From Diadophis punctatus similis (taxonomy: Eukaryota > Chordata > Lepidosauria > Squamata > Dipsadidae): DNA of 64,000 nt. The stretch is from the NCBI GenBank assembly GCA_023053685.1, contig JALIGW010000032.1, forward strand, positions 6,805,456 through 6,869,455. Reading direction: 5' to 3'. The translations under genes were made by a program, and so were the position numbers. The notes beneath the pieces were generated by a model, which did no database searches, had not been told where the DNA came from, and worked only from the letters and a program-made list of their open reading frames with translations. Positions within the stretch are counted from its first letter, which is position 1. Each line of letters begins with the position of its first letter. Below are positions 10,899-22,300 of the stretch, in pieces.

Positions 10899-11186
10899 CA
10901 GGGGTCCCCAAGGCCTGGGCCACAGTCTGCTTCAAACCTGGCCGTGTGTGTGCATGCGAAGATCCACTCGCACAAGCAGAGGGCACTCCCGTGCAAAGCT
11001 CCTTTCGTGGGAATGGAGCTTTGTGCGTGATCACCCCAGGCTCACACGAAGCTCCATTCGCACCAGTGGAGGGGGAGTGTGCCCACAGCTTGCACCAATT
11101 GAGCTGTGCGGGCACGTGTGCACCTGCCACTCACATATACATACACATGTGCTGGCCCGGCCAGGTGGAAAGGTTGGGGACCGTTG
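10899..11186. mobile_element. hAT-type MITE, about 288 bp
   Basis: The termini CAGGGGTCCCCAA and TTGGGGACCGTTG are imperfect inverted repeats. They are flanked by TTCTAGCC (10891-10898) and TTCTAGTC (11187-11194), a 7/8 duplicate. It is inserted in a CR1 end. The interior has repeated 'gctcctttcgtgggaatggagct'-like GC blocks. Confidence 0.75.
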
Positions 11187-11194
11187 TTCTAGTC

Positions 11195-12640
11195 TAAAGC
11201 AGGAGATCCTGTACAATTGCTGACAAGTGGCGGCCTTTCCTTAAAAGCCTCCAGGGATGGGAGCCCAGAGAAGTTGCCAGCTGGAGGCAGGAGAGAGCGG
11301 CTTCTTGCACTTGGGAGTCATCAGTGGGGGGGTGGGGGTGGGGAACAGGTAGGTGGGTGGGTGGTAACTGAAGAATCCCAGAAAGGAGTCCCGGGCACCA
11401 TCCTGAGGGAGGGAGTCCCATCCTGAGTTAGAGAGACAAAGGGTCGAGCCAGGGGAGCCTTTGCCGCTTCAGGAAAAATGTCCGCTTTGAGTCTCTCTAC
11501 TCATCTCCGCACCTGGGAAAGGTGAATGGGGAGAAACCAGGAAGCATGGTTGCCTTCGTTGTTTGTGGTTGAGATGCTGAGCCTGGAACTGACCGGTTTT
11601 TTGGCTGTGCCAAAGGTTTAGGGTTCTGGGAATGCTGGACGCGGAAGGGGAAAAGCTGAGGAGGAGGAGGAGGCAGCGCCTGTGGGAAGACACGGGATGA
11701 ATCCTGTCTGAAAAATGGGCAGGCAGGCGGAAGATGGAAAGGAGGCATTGGGGGCAGAAGCTGCTGGCTTTGAAAGGGAGGGAGGTTACGGCTGCACTGG
11801 GGTGGGGGGAAGCATGAAAAAAAAAAAGCGGGATGAGGAAGAGGCTATCAATGAACAAAAATGCATATAAAGGAGATGTTGTAAAAAAAATGAAAAGATT
11901 GCGCAATGTTTATCGAGTTGTATACAGTTGCGAAGATTTCAGTAAAGGAGAGAACAAGGAAAGTTTAAGATCGAAAGAAGGAACTGAGAGATAAAAACAT
12001 AGGGGAATTTTGATAGAAATAAAAAACGACTTTGAAATCGTCCAGGAGCCGCCTCCAGCAGAAGGAAGGCAGGGTTTAAAAACAGAAGGTATGGCAAGAT
12101 TTGGGATCAGCTGCAGCCTGGGCCAAGCGGTCTTCAAGAAATATCGGTGGGGAAGGGGGGGCTTGTGCTCAGGCCAGCCCTGCGGCCCCTTCCTGACCTC
12201 CTCTAGCTCTGACAGGAAGGGGCCAGATCTGACCAAGGACCAGCCCTGCCCTCCGGGGCTACACTTTAGTCGAAACAGCCAGCATCACCCTTTGTCTTTG
12301 GGGCCTGTTAGCCCATGAATGGCCTCGGATCGCCCCTTGCACTTCCCTTCCTCTTCGCTGCTAAGGCCAGGATTCGCTGCTTCTCCCGGCAACTCTGCCT
12401 GCAGATCTGCAGATGGACAAACCACGAACGTCTAGATGATCTTTTAGGAGAGTCTGCTGGAAGGAATTACTTGAGAATAACCTCCCCCCTCCCCCACGGA
12501 TACAGGCCAAGAGAATGACAGAAAACAGGGACCCAACATACCTTCTACCATCCAACCTGCCCAATCTCCCCCCCTCCCCCTGCCCAATCTCCCCCCCCCC
12601 TCCCCACCACAGCCTCCCAATATCAGAAATCAACAAAAAC
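11195..12640. other. Intergenic stretch downstream of LRPAP1
   Basis: No gene or named repeat seen. It contains purine-rich and C-run tracts (12560-12610) and ends at the LRPAP1 poly(A) region. Confidence 0.4.
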
Positions 12641-12664
12641 AGCACAGGGTGTGGCAAGAGTACA

Positions 12665-12670
12665 TTTATT
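12665..12670 (-). terminator. LRPAP1: LRPAP1 polyadenylation signal AATAAA
   Basis: Minus strand reads AATAAA about 640 bases past the LRPAP1 stop. A GT/T-rich stretch (complement of about 12615-12645) follows, as expected of a downstream element. Cleavage is inferred near 12650. Confidence 0.65.
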
Positions 12671-13310
12671 CAACAATCACCACAAGTGACTCGACCACAA
12701 GTCAACCGAAATCGTGGTGATGCTATTTGAATCCTTAAAAGCCTGCTGTCAATTCCACGGCATCCCCCCAGCACGGAGTCCCTCCTGCTTACAGCCCCCT
12801 CCCAAATTGACCAAGCAGGTGACCGGCTGCTTCCCTTTGCTGGGGGCTGCCCCAGGGACCCCACCCTTCTGCTCAGCAGCCTGAGACTGAGCGGAGGCCA
12901 CTTCCCCTTTCGGCCTTAAAGCAACAGATGTCAGAAAGTCACAGCGGCCCAAGGAACAAGGGCTGAGGCTTCTGGCTCAGGCACATGGGCGCACAGCAGG
13001 GATTTCCTAACTGGGCCGCATTTCTGTTTGCAGAGGGGGGTGAGCCCTGGAACCAGAACACCGGACCTGCCGCAGGAGCGCTTCCCAGCAATCGTCAGGG
13101 AACATTTGTCTCGAAGAGGGTTTTACATTCGGAAGCTTCTGCCTCACGGAGCTCTTAAGCCCATCTAACAAGCATCCAGGGCTGCTATGAAGAAGTACCT
13201 CCTCCCAGGTGGGATCGGGAAATAACTGTCAGTGAAGATTTGCGGCAGAACGCCAGGTAATATCTACATTTCAGGACTGAATGTTGAGTGAGCAGCATGC
13301 AAAGGAGACT

Positions 13311-13376
13311 TCAGAGTTCGTTGTGATGGAGGCCTCTAGAAATTCTGCTGGACAAATCTTGCAAGTGTTTCTTGAC
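13311..13376 (-). CDS. LRPAP1: LRPAP1 exon 8 (C-terminus, HNEL, stop)
   Basis: A short final exon of 21 residues plus TGA, too short for a simple ORF search. It follows a CTTCCAG acceptor in phase 0 and reads KKHLQDLSSRISR then HHNEL. The tail keeps RAP in the ER. Confidence 0.95.
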   Translation of the reverse strand, partial: VKKHLQDLSSRISRGLHHNEL

Positions 13377-16300
13377 CTGGAAGGACAAAACAGAGTTTAG
13401 ACATTTCAGTCATAATTTAACTTCATTTATTCAGTTTACTTCTTCCAATTCCAAACCCCTCTGCCGGGTTCATTTTTTTAAAAAAAATGTAACATTTCTG
13501 CTTTGGGATTTTAAAACCACAGGATATAAATTTATAAATGAAGAAAAAAACCGTACAGATTTTTCATTAAAGCCCCCACTCGGTTTTTACTTTCTAAATG
13601 AAAACACTTGTTGTCTCATTTTTAAACTGGGCATCTTTGACCTTATAAATCCCAAGCACCAGGACACGATTGAAAGAGGCAGCAAGTCCTCGGGAGGAGC
13701 AGAGGCCACTGCCAGCTGCCAGCCCCACCCGGCCCCACAGCAGCCCCGGAACTTGGCTTGGAGCTCACCAGACCAGCCACCTTTCCAGAAACTGAAAGGG
13801 CTCCATGAAAACCACACCCTCTGCTCCATCCGGCAGGCCGAAGGGCCAGGCGGCCTTCCCTCTCCCCGGGCTTTCTACCAGATGAGGAGGCCCAGCAAGC
13901 TATGCCGAAAGGGGGACAAGGAAATGCAGTGCTTCCTGGCTGCTGAGGAGGCCACCCATTATCTTAACAGCTCCCTTTGGCTGAGGGAAAAGTAAGTGGG
14001 CTTTTGCCAAGACCCTCCCCGCCCCCTCCCAAAACCAGGCATATTTAGCCAAAAAGGCCAACGCAGTCCTGAGCTGCATAAATAGAGGGATACAATCAAG
14101 GACCAGAGAGGTACTAGTACCACTCTATAAAGCCTTGGTCAGACCACACCTAGAGTACTGCATCCAGTTTTGGTCACCACACTACAAAAAAGACATTGAA
14201 ACCCTAGAGAAAGTGCAGAGGAGAGCAACCAGGATGATTAGGGGACTAAAAATTATAACATACAAAGAGCGGTTGCAGGAACTGAGCTTGGCCAGTCTGG
14301 CGAAGAGAAGGACCACGGGTGACATGATAGCAGTGTTCCAATACTTGAGGGGCTGCCACAGAGAGGAGGGGGTCAGGCTGTTCTCTATGGCACCAGAAAG
14401 CCAAACAAGGAATAATGGATGGAAGCTGACCAAGGAGAGATTCAACCTGGAAGTGAGGAGAAACTTTCTGACGGTGAGAGCAATCAACCAGTGGAACAGC
14501 TTGCCGGCGGAGGTTGTGAGAGCCCCAACACTTGCGACCTTCAAGGGGAGACTGGACTGCCATCTGTCTCAAGTGGTGTAGGAACTCCTGCTTGAGCAGG
14601 GGGTTGGACTAGATGACCTACAAGGTCCCTTCCAACTCTAATAATAAATCTAAAATCTAAATCTAAATCTTCTCCAAATGACCGTATTTGACTGACGGTC
14701 TTCACGGCAGGATGTGGATTGGTTCCATGAAGCAGCCTCCTTCTCAGGTTCAGCACAGGTTCAAGTCCAAAAGGACCTTGCTGAGCTTTGGAACCAGCGG
14801 CTGCGGCTGTTCTGCACGTTCTGCTTAGGTGTGTTCTGCTTAGATGCTCACTTGGCCGGTCTGCATTTGCGGACATAATTCTGACTTCCCCGCCATGAAG
14901 GTCCCCGCAGGTGCTCTGAGGAAAGGTACACCTGAAGGACAGGAACTGGGGAGCGCCCCACAGGAAGGCTTTTGGTCTGACCCAACAAACTCAGTCACTG
15001 CCAGGGGCCCCTCAGCTGGTCACCCAAGGGCCACATCCGCTTTGCTGCCACGGTTTCACTCTAGTTGCCCCCCACCCCCGCACTTCCAGGTCAGGGTCGA
15101 AGCCTATTGCAATGTGGCGGTGGAGGGAGAGGGCTTCACAGGGCTTGGGGCAGCCACAGTGGGGCTCTGGCCCAGGACGGAGGGGCTTGGAACCACCCCA
15201 CCCAGACCAGCACAGCTGCTCTCTCTCTCCTCTTAATACATTTTGTGATACCAATTTTAATTCTTAATTTCAGTTACAATAATTTTATAGTTTGGGATTT
15301 TTTCTTAGCCTGGAACCCAGGCAAGAGAGGCAGTCATGATTAGATGGGTGAGGATTCAGCAGCTCCTCTGCCCGGCCCCCGGTGGGGCAGAAAGCCAGAG
15401 CAGAGGGCTCCCCTGCTGCCCACCTTGTACCCCAGCTCTTTCGTCTTCTCTTCCAGCATGGCGTATTTCTCCTTGTTCTGGCTGAGATGCTCCTTGTCCC
15501 CCATTCCTTCCACATGCTTCAATTTCTGGTGGGAGATCTCCAGCTGCTTCTGATAATGGTGGTGCTTTTCCACTTTGGCTTCAAAATGTTTCAGCTCTTC
15601 CTGGAACACAAAATATGCCTTTGTCCAAATGGGCGCTTGTCACGTGGCCACCAAAAAGAGCCAGCCACTCTAAGCCACACCAGCACTTGCCATCTTCCGC
15701 ATGCACAGCAGCACAACCCCACAAACCGTCTCAGGTACAAACAGGTCAACCACTGAAGCCCTTTTCAAAGAGTGTGTGTGTGGGGGGGTGCTGGCGGGGT
15801 GTGGGGGGCGGGAGGCAGCCGCTCTGGTTACGGAAGACTTCCTAGTCCTGAGCCACATGGAGCAGTGGTTAGAGTGCAGTCCTGCGGGCTACTTCTGCTG
15901 CCTGCCGGCTGCCTGCAATTTGCCAGTTCAAATCTCACCAGGCTCAAAGCTGACTCAGCCTTCCATCCTTCCGAGGTGGGTAAAATGGGGACCCAGATTG
16001 TTGGGGGCAAGAGGCTGAACTCTGTAAACCGCTGAGAGAGGCCTGTAAAGCACTGTGAAGCTGTATATAACTCTAAGTGCTATTGCTAGCCGTGCCAGAG
16101 AAAATACATGAGTAAGTCAGCTGAGATCACTCCAAATGTGCAAACTTACAAGTTCCAGAACTTTCACTGGACAAGGACATCCACCTGTTGGGGACACCTC
16201 CAGTGGGACTCTGCACTAACCAGGTGGCTGGATTCAAGGACCCCTTTACGTTCTATGGGTCAGCCACAGGTCCTCAGGTGCTCTCAGGACCCATGGGAAG

Positions 16301-19300
16301 AGTAAAGGGAAGGTGCCTTTGGGATAAGCCCAGGCCCCGTGAGAGAACTGCCCTCTTCGAAGGTCTGGGGGAATGGCGTAAACAGAGGTAATAAATGCAC
16401 CCAGGCCGCCTACCCGAAGTGATTCAAGCTCTTTCTCTGTGAAATTAGTTGACTGAGCCAAATCCCACAAGTCAATCACACGGGGCTCTTCGAATTCTGG
16501 AGGAGGAAAGAAAGGCACATTTTCAGGGCTGAACACAACATCGGCCGACTCAATTATCTCTGTGTGTGTCTGCAAAGACTTCCGCAAGATGCGTTTGCGA
16601 CAGGGGCGTTTAGGAAGGGGCAGCCCCCCAAAAAGTAAGAGCTGTCTATGAAAAAAGGCAGAGAAAAAGCGCGGAGGCCCCTGGGCACCAGGCAGGGACG
16701 GTTAGAACCGGCCTGGAAGAAGGGCTGAGACCGCCTGGCCTTTCCCGGCCAATCAAGAGATCCTCCCAAGGACACTCAACCCGGCTGGGGCTCCTCTCCC
16801 AGGGGCCCTTCCTGCAACCTCCGGACAGCCGGTGCCCCTTCCAGCATCAGAGCAGCTGCAGACCTACCTGGGCTTTCTTTGAGAGCCCCACATTTGTCCC
16901 TTACGTCAACTAAGAGGGAGGAGTCCCTGGGCCTGCAGCTTGGTCGCCTCCCCCTCCCTCCCCAGCGCCTGGTTAGCCAGAAGGAGCCCCAGAGGGGGAG
17001 GGAGCGCCTACCGCTGGTGGAATCGTAGCCCTGGTGGCTGACTTTGCGCAGGCGCTCGAAGCCCTGGTTGATGCTGTGCAGCTGCTCCTTGAGCTCCGAG
17101 TGTTTGCGATGCAGCAGCTCCTTCCTGGCTGCGCTCTCTTCCTCCACCGGCCGGTCGATCGTGTTTTTGTGGACATCTGCAAGGAGAGGAGCTGGCACCA
17201 ACCCCTGGCCCACACAGGGCCCAGACCACTGGTCTCACAGCACAGGGGGAGGCCTCACTAACCCCGCCTGGATCAACATTCACGAAGGTAGAGCAGAAAA
17301 CACGGGGGTCTCTTGTGCAGAACCGGAAGTGGGGGAGCGCCTGGCAATTCGCCAGAGAAAGGCCCTGCTCAGGCGTAGCAAAGATGGCGGGGACAGGAAG
17401 GAGAGCAGAGGCTCCCTTGGGCACCTGCCCTCCTGCCGGCTCTTCTTCCCTTTGAGGCACGAACCTCAAAGTCAAAGGGGAGAAACGGATTCCTCTTGTC
17501 AGACTGGAAAGCAGCCCGTGTCACTGGCTTCCTGCTTAGAGACTGCTTCACTTAATGACAGAACTGCCAGTCACAATTGTAACTAAAGAAGGCCCACCTG
17601 AACCAGCCGTGCGCCTATCACAGCTCAGGGGGCCTCGCTGCCCCTCCCCGAGGGCTCATCTCCGTACCTTCTGTCCGGCTCATGGTCTCCAGCAGGATGT
17701 CATATTCGTGGACTTTCTCTTTGTGGTGCTGGAATTCCCTCCACAACTTCTCCAGTTCCTCATCTGAGAACTTCCCGGAGCTTTTGGCCTTGAAGGGAGA
17801 GGACCCAAGGGAAAGCAGGAGGGTCACTCCCACTCTGCTTAAAAATGCTCTCTCCCTGCTCGCTTCCGAAAACTATTCAATATTGAAGATACATTTCCTG
17901 GGGGAATCTAACATTAACCATTTAGTATGTTGGCTTTAATTAATATTAAAATTAAATACTTTAATATTGAATTTTTAACACCGCTTTTATATATTTAGAT
18001 GTTTTTCATATATGCATTGCTGTATTGGATTATTGTATGCCGCCCAAATTACCCTGGGTGTGATGAGCAGCCATTTAAAGTTGATTAAATAATTAACCTT
18101 CTCAATATTATATTCTCTGGAAAGAGATTTTGCTACAGGGCATCACTCCCCCCCCCCCCAATTCTAAGGGAAGGAGCTGCTGCGGAAGGCAGGCCTTCTT
18201 CCGGGCCAGCAGCAGGCAGCCCAAGGGGTCGACCCAGAGCGGAAGGAGGCAAGATCGGCTCCCGGAGTGTCCCTGCGGGAGGAGAATGGCAGGCACCACC
18301 GGGACAGGGAATAGGCAGCCAATCTCTGCCAAACGGGGCTTTGGGGAGCACAAAACTGGGGGTGGGGTGGGGGAAGAGCATCATTGTAGCACCTTAAGCC
18401 CCTAAACAAAAGGAGGACTTGCTATCCCAGCCAACCCGGTTCTAGAGTGCAAAATGGGTGGGAAGGAACCCATTTGCAGGGGGAATCCTTCTCCCTGCAA
18501 TCTTGATGCACTTGTCCCCTCAAGTATGACTTTCTAAAATTCCAACTTGGAAACAGTAAACAAAACTCTGAATCAATGAAAATTGGAAGCCCTCCTCTGA
18601 GCGCCCCCCCCCCGCCGCCCCCGGGGCTCCAGACAGACCTTGTTCCAGAGTTTCTCCAGCCGGGGGTCACCAAGCCCATCCTGCGCAGCGAGGCCCTCCT
18701 TGATGTGGTTGGTCTCCCACTGCTGCCCCTCCTTCTTCCCACTCAAGCCGTATTTAGTCATAATTACTGGAAGGGAACCAAAGGAGAACAAGGCAGCAAT
18801 TTTGGCACAGATCACTAACATTTATTTTCAGGGTTTTGTGAAACTGGGAGTGAGCAGCCAGTGGACCCTTTGGGGGTGTTGGGAGGATCTAGTGCTTTCT
18901 GTATTTTGGGAAATTCCACCCACCCAACCACAGACTGGACTGACCCTTAATCTGATTCAAAAAGCAACATATTTTTGACAAAAAGAGTCAGGACCATTTC
19001 ATATATTTTAGTCAGATATTAATTGCTACAATTGTCAGCTGCCACCTCAGGCTTGCTTGTGCCTGGCTACCATGGGTGACAGTCTGCCATGGACTCAGTG
19101 GACGGGAGGGAGGATGCTTGGGGGAAAGCGAAAGTAACTGCTGTATCTCCCCCAAGAGGCTGCTTCAAGGTTAGCCGGCTGAGAGGAGGCGGCAGCTGCC
19201 TCCCAACCTACACTTGAAGTGACCGTTCTGAAAACATCCTGCTTCAACTTGATTGGACACGGGGGTCAGCGATGGGAGTTAAGGGAGGGAAACGTTGAAC

Positions 19301-22300
19301 TTGGGGATTTTGACACGCGATTCTTAGTTCTGGCTATGCTTTACTGCAATACACTTGACTTCTATTAAACAATACCTTCCTCAACAATTGGAGCCAAGGA
19401 TAGTTTCTAATGTTTAAACTGTGGCAGGTCTGACAACAATGAATGATCAACAGGTTCAGGCTTTGGGGGAAAAATGTACTTCCTCCGACTGCATGGCAAC
19501 ACTGAAGAGAGGGCTTTCAGTCGTAGGAAGGTCTTAACCAGCTGGAAAAATGGGACGGATGCAGCCGGGTAAATTTAGGGAACAAATGCAAATTCCCAGA
19601 TTTGGGCAGAAAATATCAAGGGAGTGGACAGAAATGCATGGAATTCATCCAGAGCGGCAGTGTGCAAAACGGACCTGGGCGCCTTAGGGATCAGAAGCCA
19701 ACAGCGAATGCATCAGCATATAAAAAGCACAAAGCGACCCCAGGTGTGTCCAAATAAGCAGAATGCAAAGACCTTGCCAGAGAAGCCTCCCTCAGGCCAC
19801 AGCAGAAGACAGAGCCAGTTCTGGGCAGGGCGCTTAAGGAAAGACTCTGGCAAACTGAAGCCCCCAAAACAGAGGCTCCACCTGAAAAGGGGCCAGGAAG
19901 GTAAAAGGGAAAAGGCTGGCTTCACTCCAGTTGAATTGTGCATTTAGAGCGGAGAAGGGGGCAGACGGGGGGGGGGGAAGAGCTGCCTTTGGGCATCAGA
20001 AGGGCCACCCTGCAGAGGCATTCAGGCTCTTCCAGAAGATAAGAAAGGAAGAACGACTTTAAATCACGGACATTGGGACAAAAATTCCTGACAGCAGCCG
20101 CCTCAGAGGCACCATACTTTGCCCAGAGGATGATCCCCATGGTCGCCTGATTTCAATTTCAGGGCATAATAAATAAAAAAAAAGACATAGGGAAATTTTC
20201 CAACTTTCTTAAGAACACCACATCTCTAGCAACTAATACATCATAATCCTCATAAATGACTTAGAGGAGGGAATAGAAGGGGAACCCATCACATTTGCAG
20301 ATGATACTAAGCTGGCAGGAATAGCCAACGCCCTAGATGATAGGCTCAGGATCCAAAAAGATCTTGGCAGACTTGAACAATGGGCCCCATCCAACAACAT
20401 GAAATTTAATGTGGAGAAAAGCAAGGTTTTACACCTGGGCAGAAAAAAAGCAAAGGTAAAAGTACTGATTAGGTGAAACCTGGCATAAAAACAGAAACTG
20501 TGAGAGGGACCTTGGAGTCCTAGAGGACGGTTGTTTAAACAAGTCAGCAATGTGCGGCAGCAGCCAAAAAAGCTAACACAATCCTTGGTTGTATAAACAG
20601 AGGCACAGAATCAACATCAAGTGAAGTATTAGTACTGCTTTATAAAGGCTTAGTAAAATCACACTTGGAATACTGCATCTACTTTTGGTCATCACAATAT
20701 AAAAAGAGTGCAGAAAACAGCAACAAAGATGATTGAGGGGTTGAAGGCTAAAACATATGAAGAACGGATGCAGGAATTGGGCATGTCTAGTCTAACGAAG
20801 GACTAGGGACATAATAGCAGTGTTCCAATATCTAAAGGGCTGCCACAAAGAAGAAGAAACTTCCTGACAATGAGAACGATCAATCAGTGGAACAGAAGTT
20901 GCCTTCAGAGGTTGTGGGTGCTCCAACACTGGAGGTTTTTAAGAAGAGGCTGGACAGTCATTTGTCCGGAATGGTACGCAAACCAAAAAAGGTTCGCCAT
21001 CACTGTTCTAGGGCCGTGATGGGGAACCTCTCTGTGGGCACGCACACCATCGCCAGCTGTTCTTCTGGTTTCCGGCATGTGCATGCATGCTGGCCAGCTG
21101 GTCTTCGCACGCGCTGGAGCACCGGAAACCCGAAGACCAGCTGTGCACCGGCCACCTGGTCTTCAGGTTTCTGGCGCTCCGGTGCGCGTGAAGACCAGCT
21201 GGCCAGCACACATGTGCGCACCGGAAATTCAAAGACCAGGTGGCCGGCACGCACTTGCTGGTCTTTGGGTTTCCGGTGCTCTGGCACGCGCCTGCGCGCA
21301 CACACGTTCCAGTTTGGGCACTCGGTGCTGAAAAGGTTCGCCATGACTGGTATAGGGTCTCCTGCTTGAGCAGGGGCTTGGACTAGAACAGGGGCCATCA
21401 ACCTTTCAGACCTCAGGGACCACTAAATCCATAATTTTAAATCCCGCAGACCACTAATATGAATTTTTGAAAAAGATAAATATTTAGTGCAATATAAAAA
21501 ATGCAAATAATTTTTCTGCGGACCACCAACATTTTCTCACGGACCACCAGTGGTCCATGGACCACTGGTTGGTGACCACTGGACTAGAAGACCTCCAAGG
21601 TCCCTTCCAACTCTGTTATTCAACAAAGCAGGTATTGTGACAAATGTCTATGGAGATTGTCAGTCATCCAGGTCATGGCTGTCCCAAAGGTGCTTTTTCA
21701 AAAGACAATTGGACTTTGCTTTTCCTTGAATTCATTTCGCTTCTCATCCAAGAAGTTTCCTCAGTTCTGACTGAATTGTGAGGAATGAAAGGATTTATAT
21801 TCCTTGCATTCACCTGGTCATTAGCCCTCTTTCTGAGAGTCACTGAGGCCACTTGGAGGTTTGTATGTGCCCTCAGGGTCACCTGGATCAGAGTGCAAAT
21901 GGGTGTGGAACAGTGGTTCCCAACCTTTCTAATGCCGCGACCCCTTAATATAGTTTCTCATGTTGTGGTGACCCCCAACCATAAAATTATTTTCATTGCT
22001 ACTTCATAACTGTAATTTTGCTCCTGTTATGAATCGTAATGTAAATATCTAATATGCAGGATGTATTTTCATTGTTACAAATTGAACATAATTAAAGCAT
22101 AGCGATTAATCACAAAAACAATATGTAATTATGCCAGATCAAGAGCACAAGGAATATCATCTTCCACAACAAGTCTACTTCTGTATTTAGACTTGATAAC
22201 CAACAAGTGTACAGCAATATTTCTCAATCTCAGCAATTTTTAAGGTGCCTGGACTTCAACTCCCAGAATTCAAAGCAAAGCTGGCTAGGGAATTTTGGGA

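Larger units (their letters stand above)
20232..21620 (+). mobile_element. CR1 LINE fragment with nested MITEs
   Basis: CR1 sequence runs from the RT-end region ('atgacttagaggagggaatagaagg') to the terminal 'ttccaactctgttattc'. It is interrupted by a MITE complex (about 20974-21350) and by a second hAT MITE (21389-21581). Many frameshifts. Confidence 0.8.

Noticed and set aside
15848..16090. tRNA gene
   Set aside because: A- and B-box-like motifs are present, but there is no cloverleaf and the body continues into a repeat tail shared with 59696-59925. It is a SINE.
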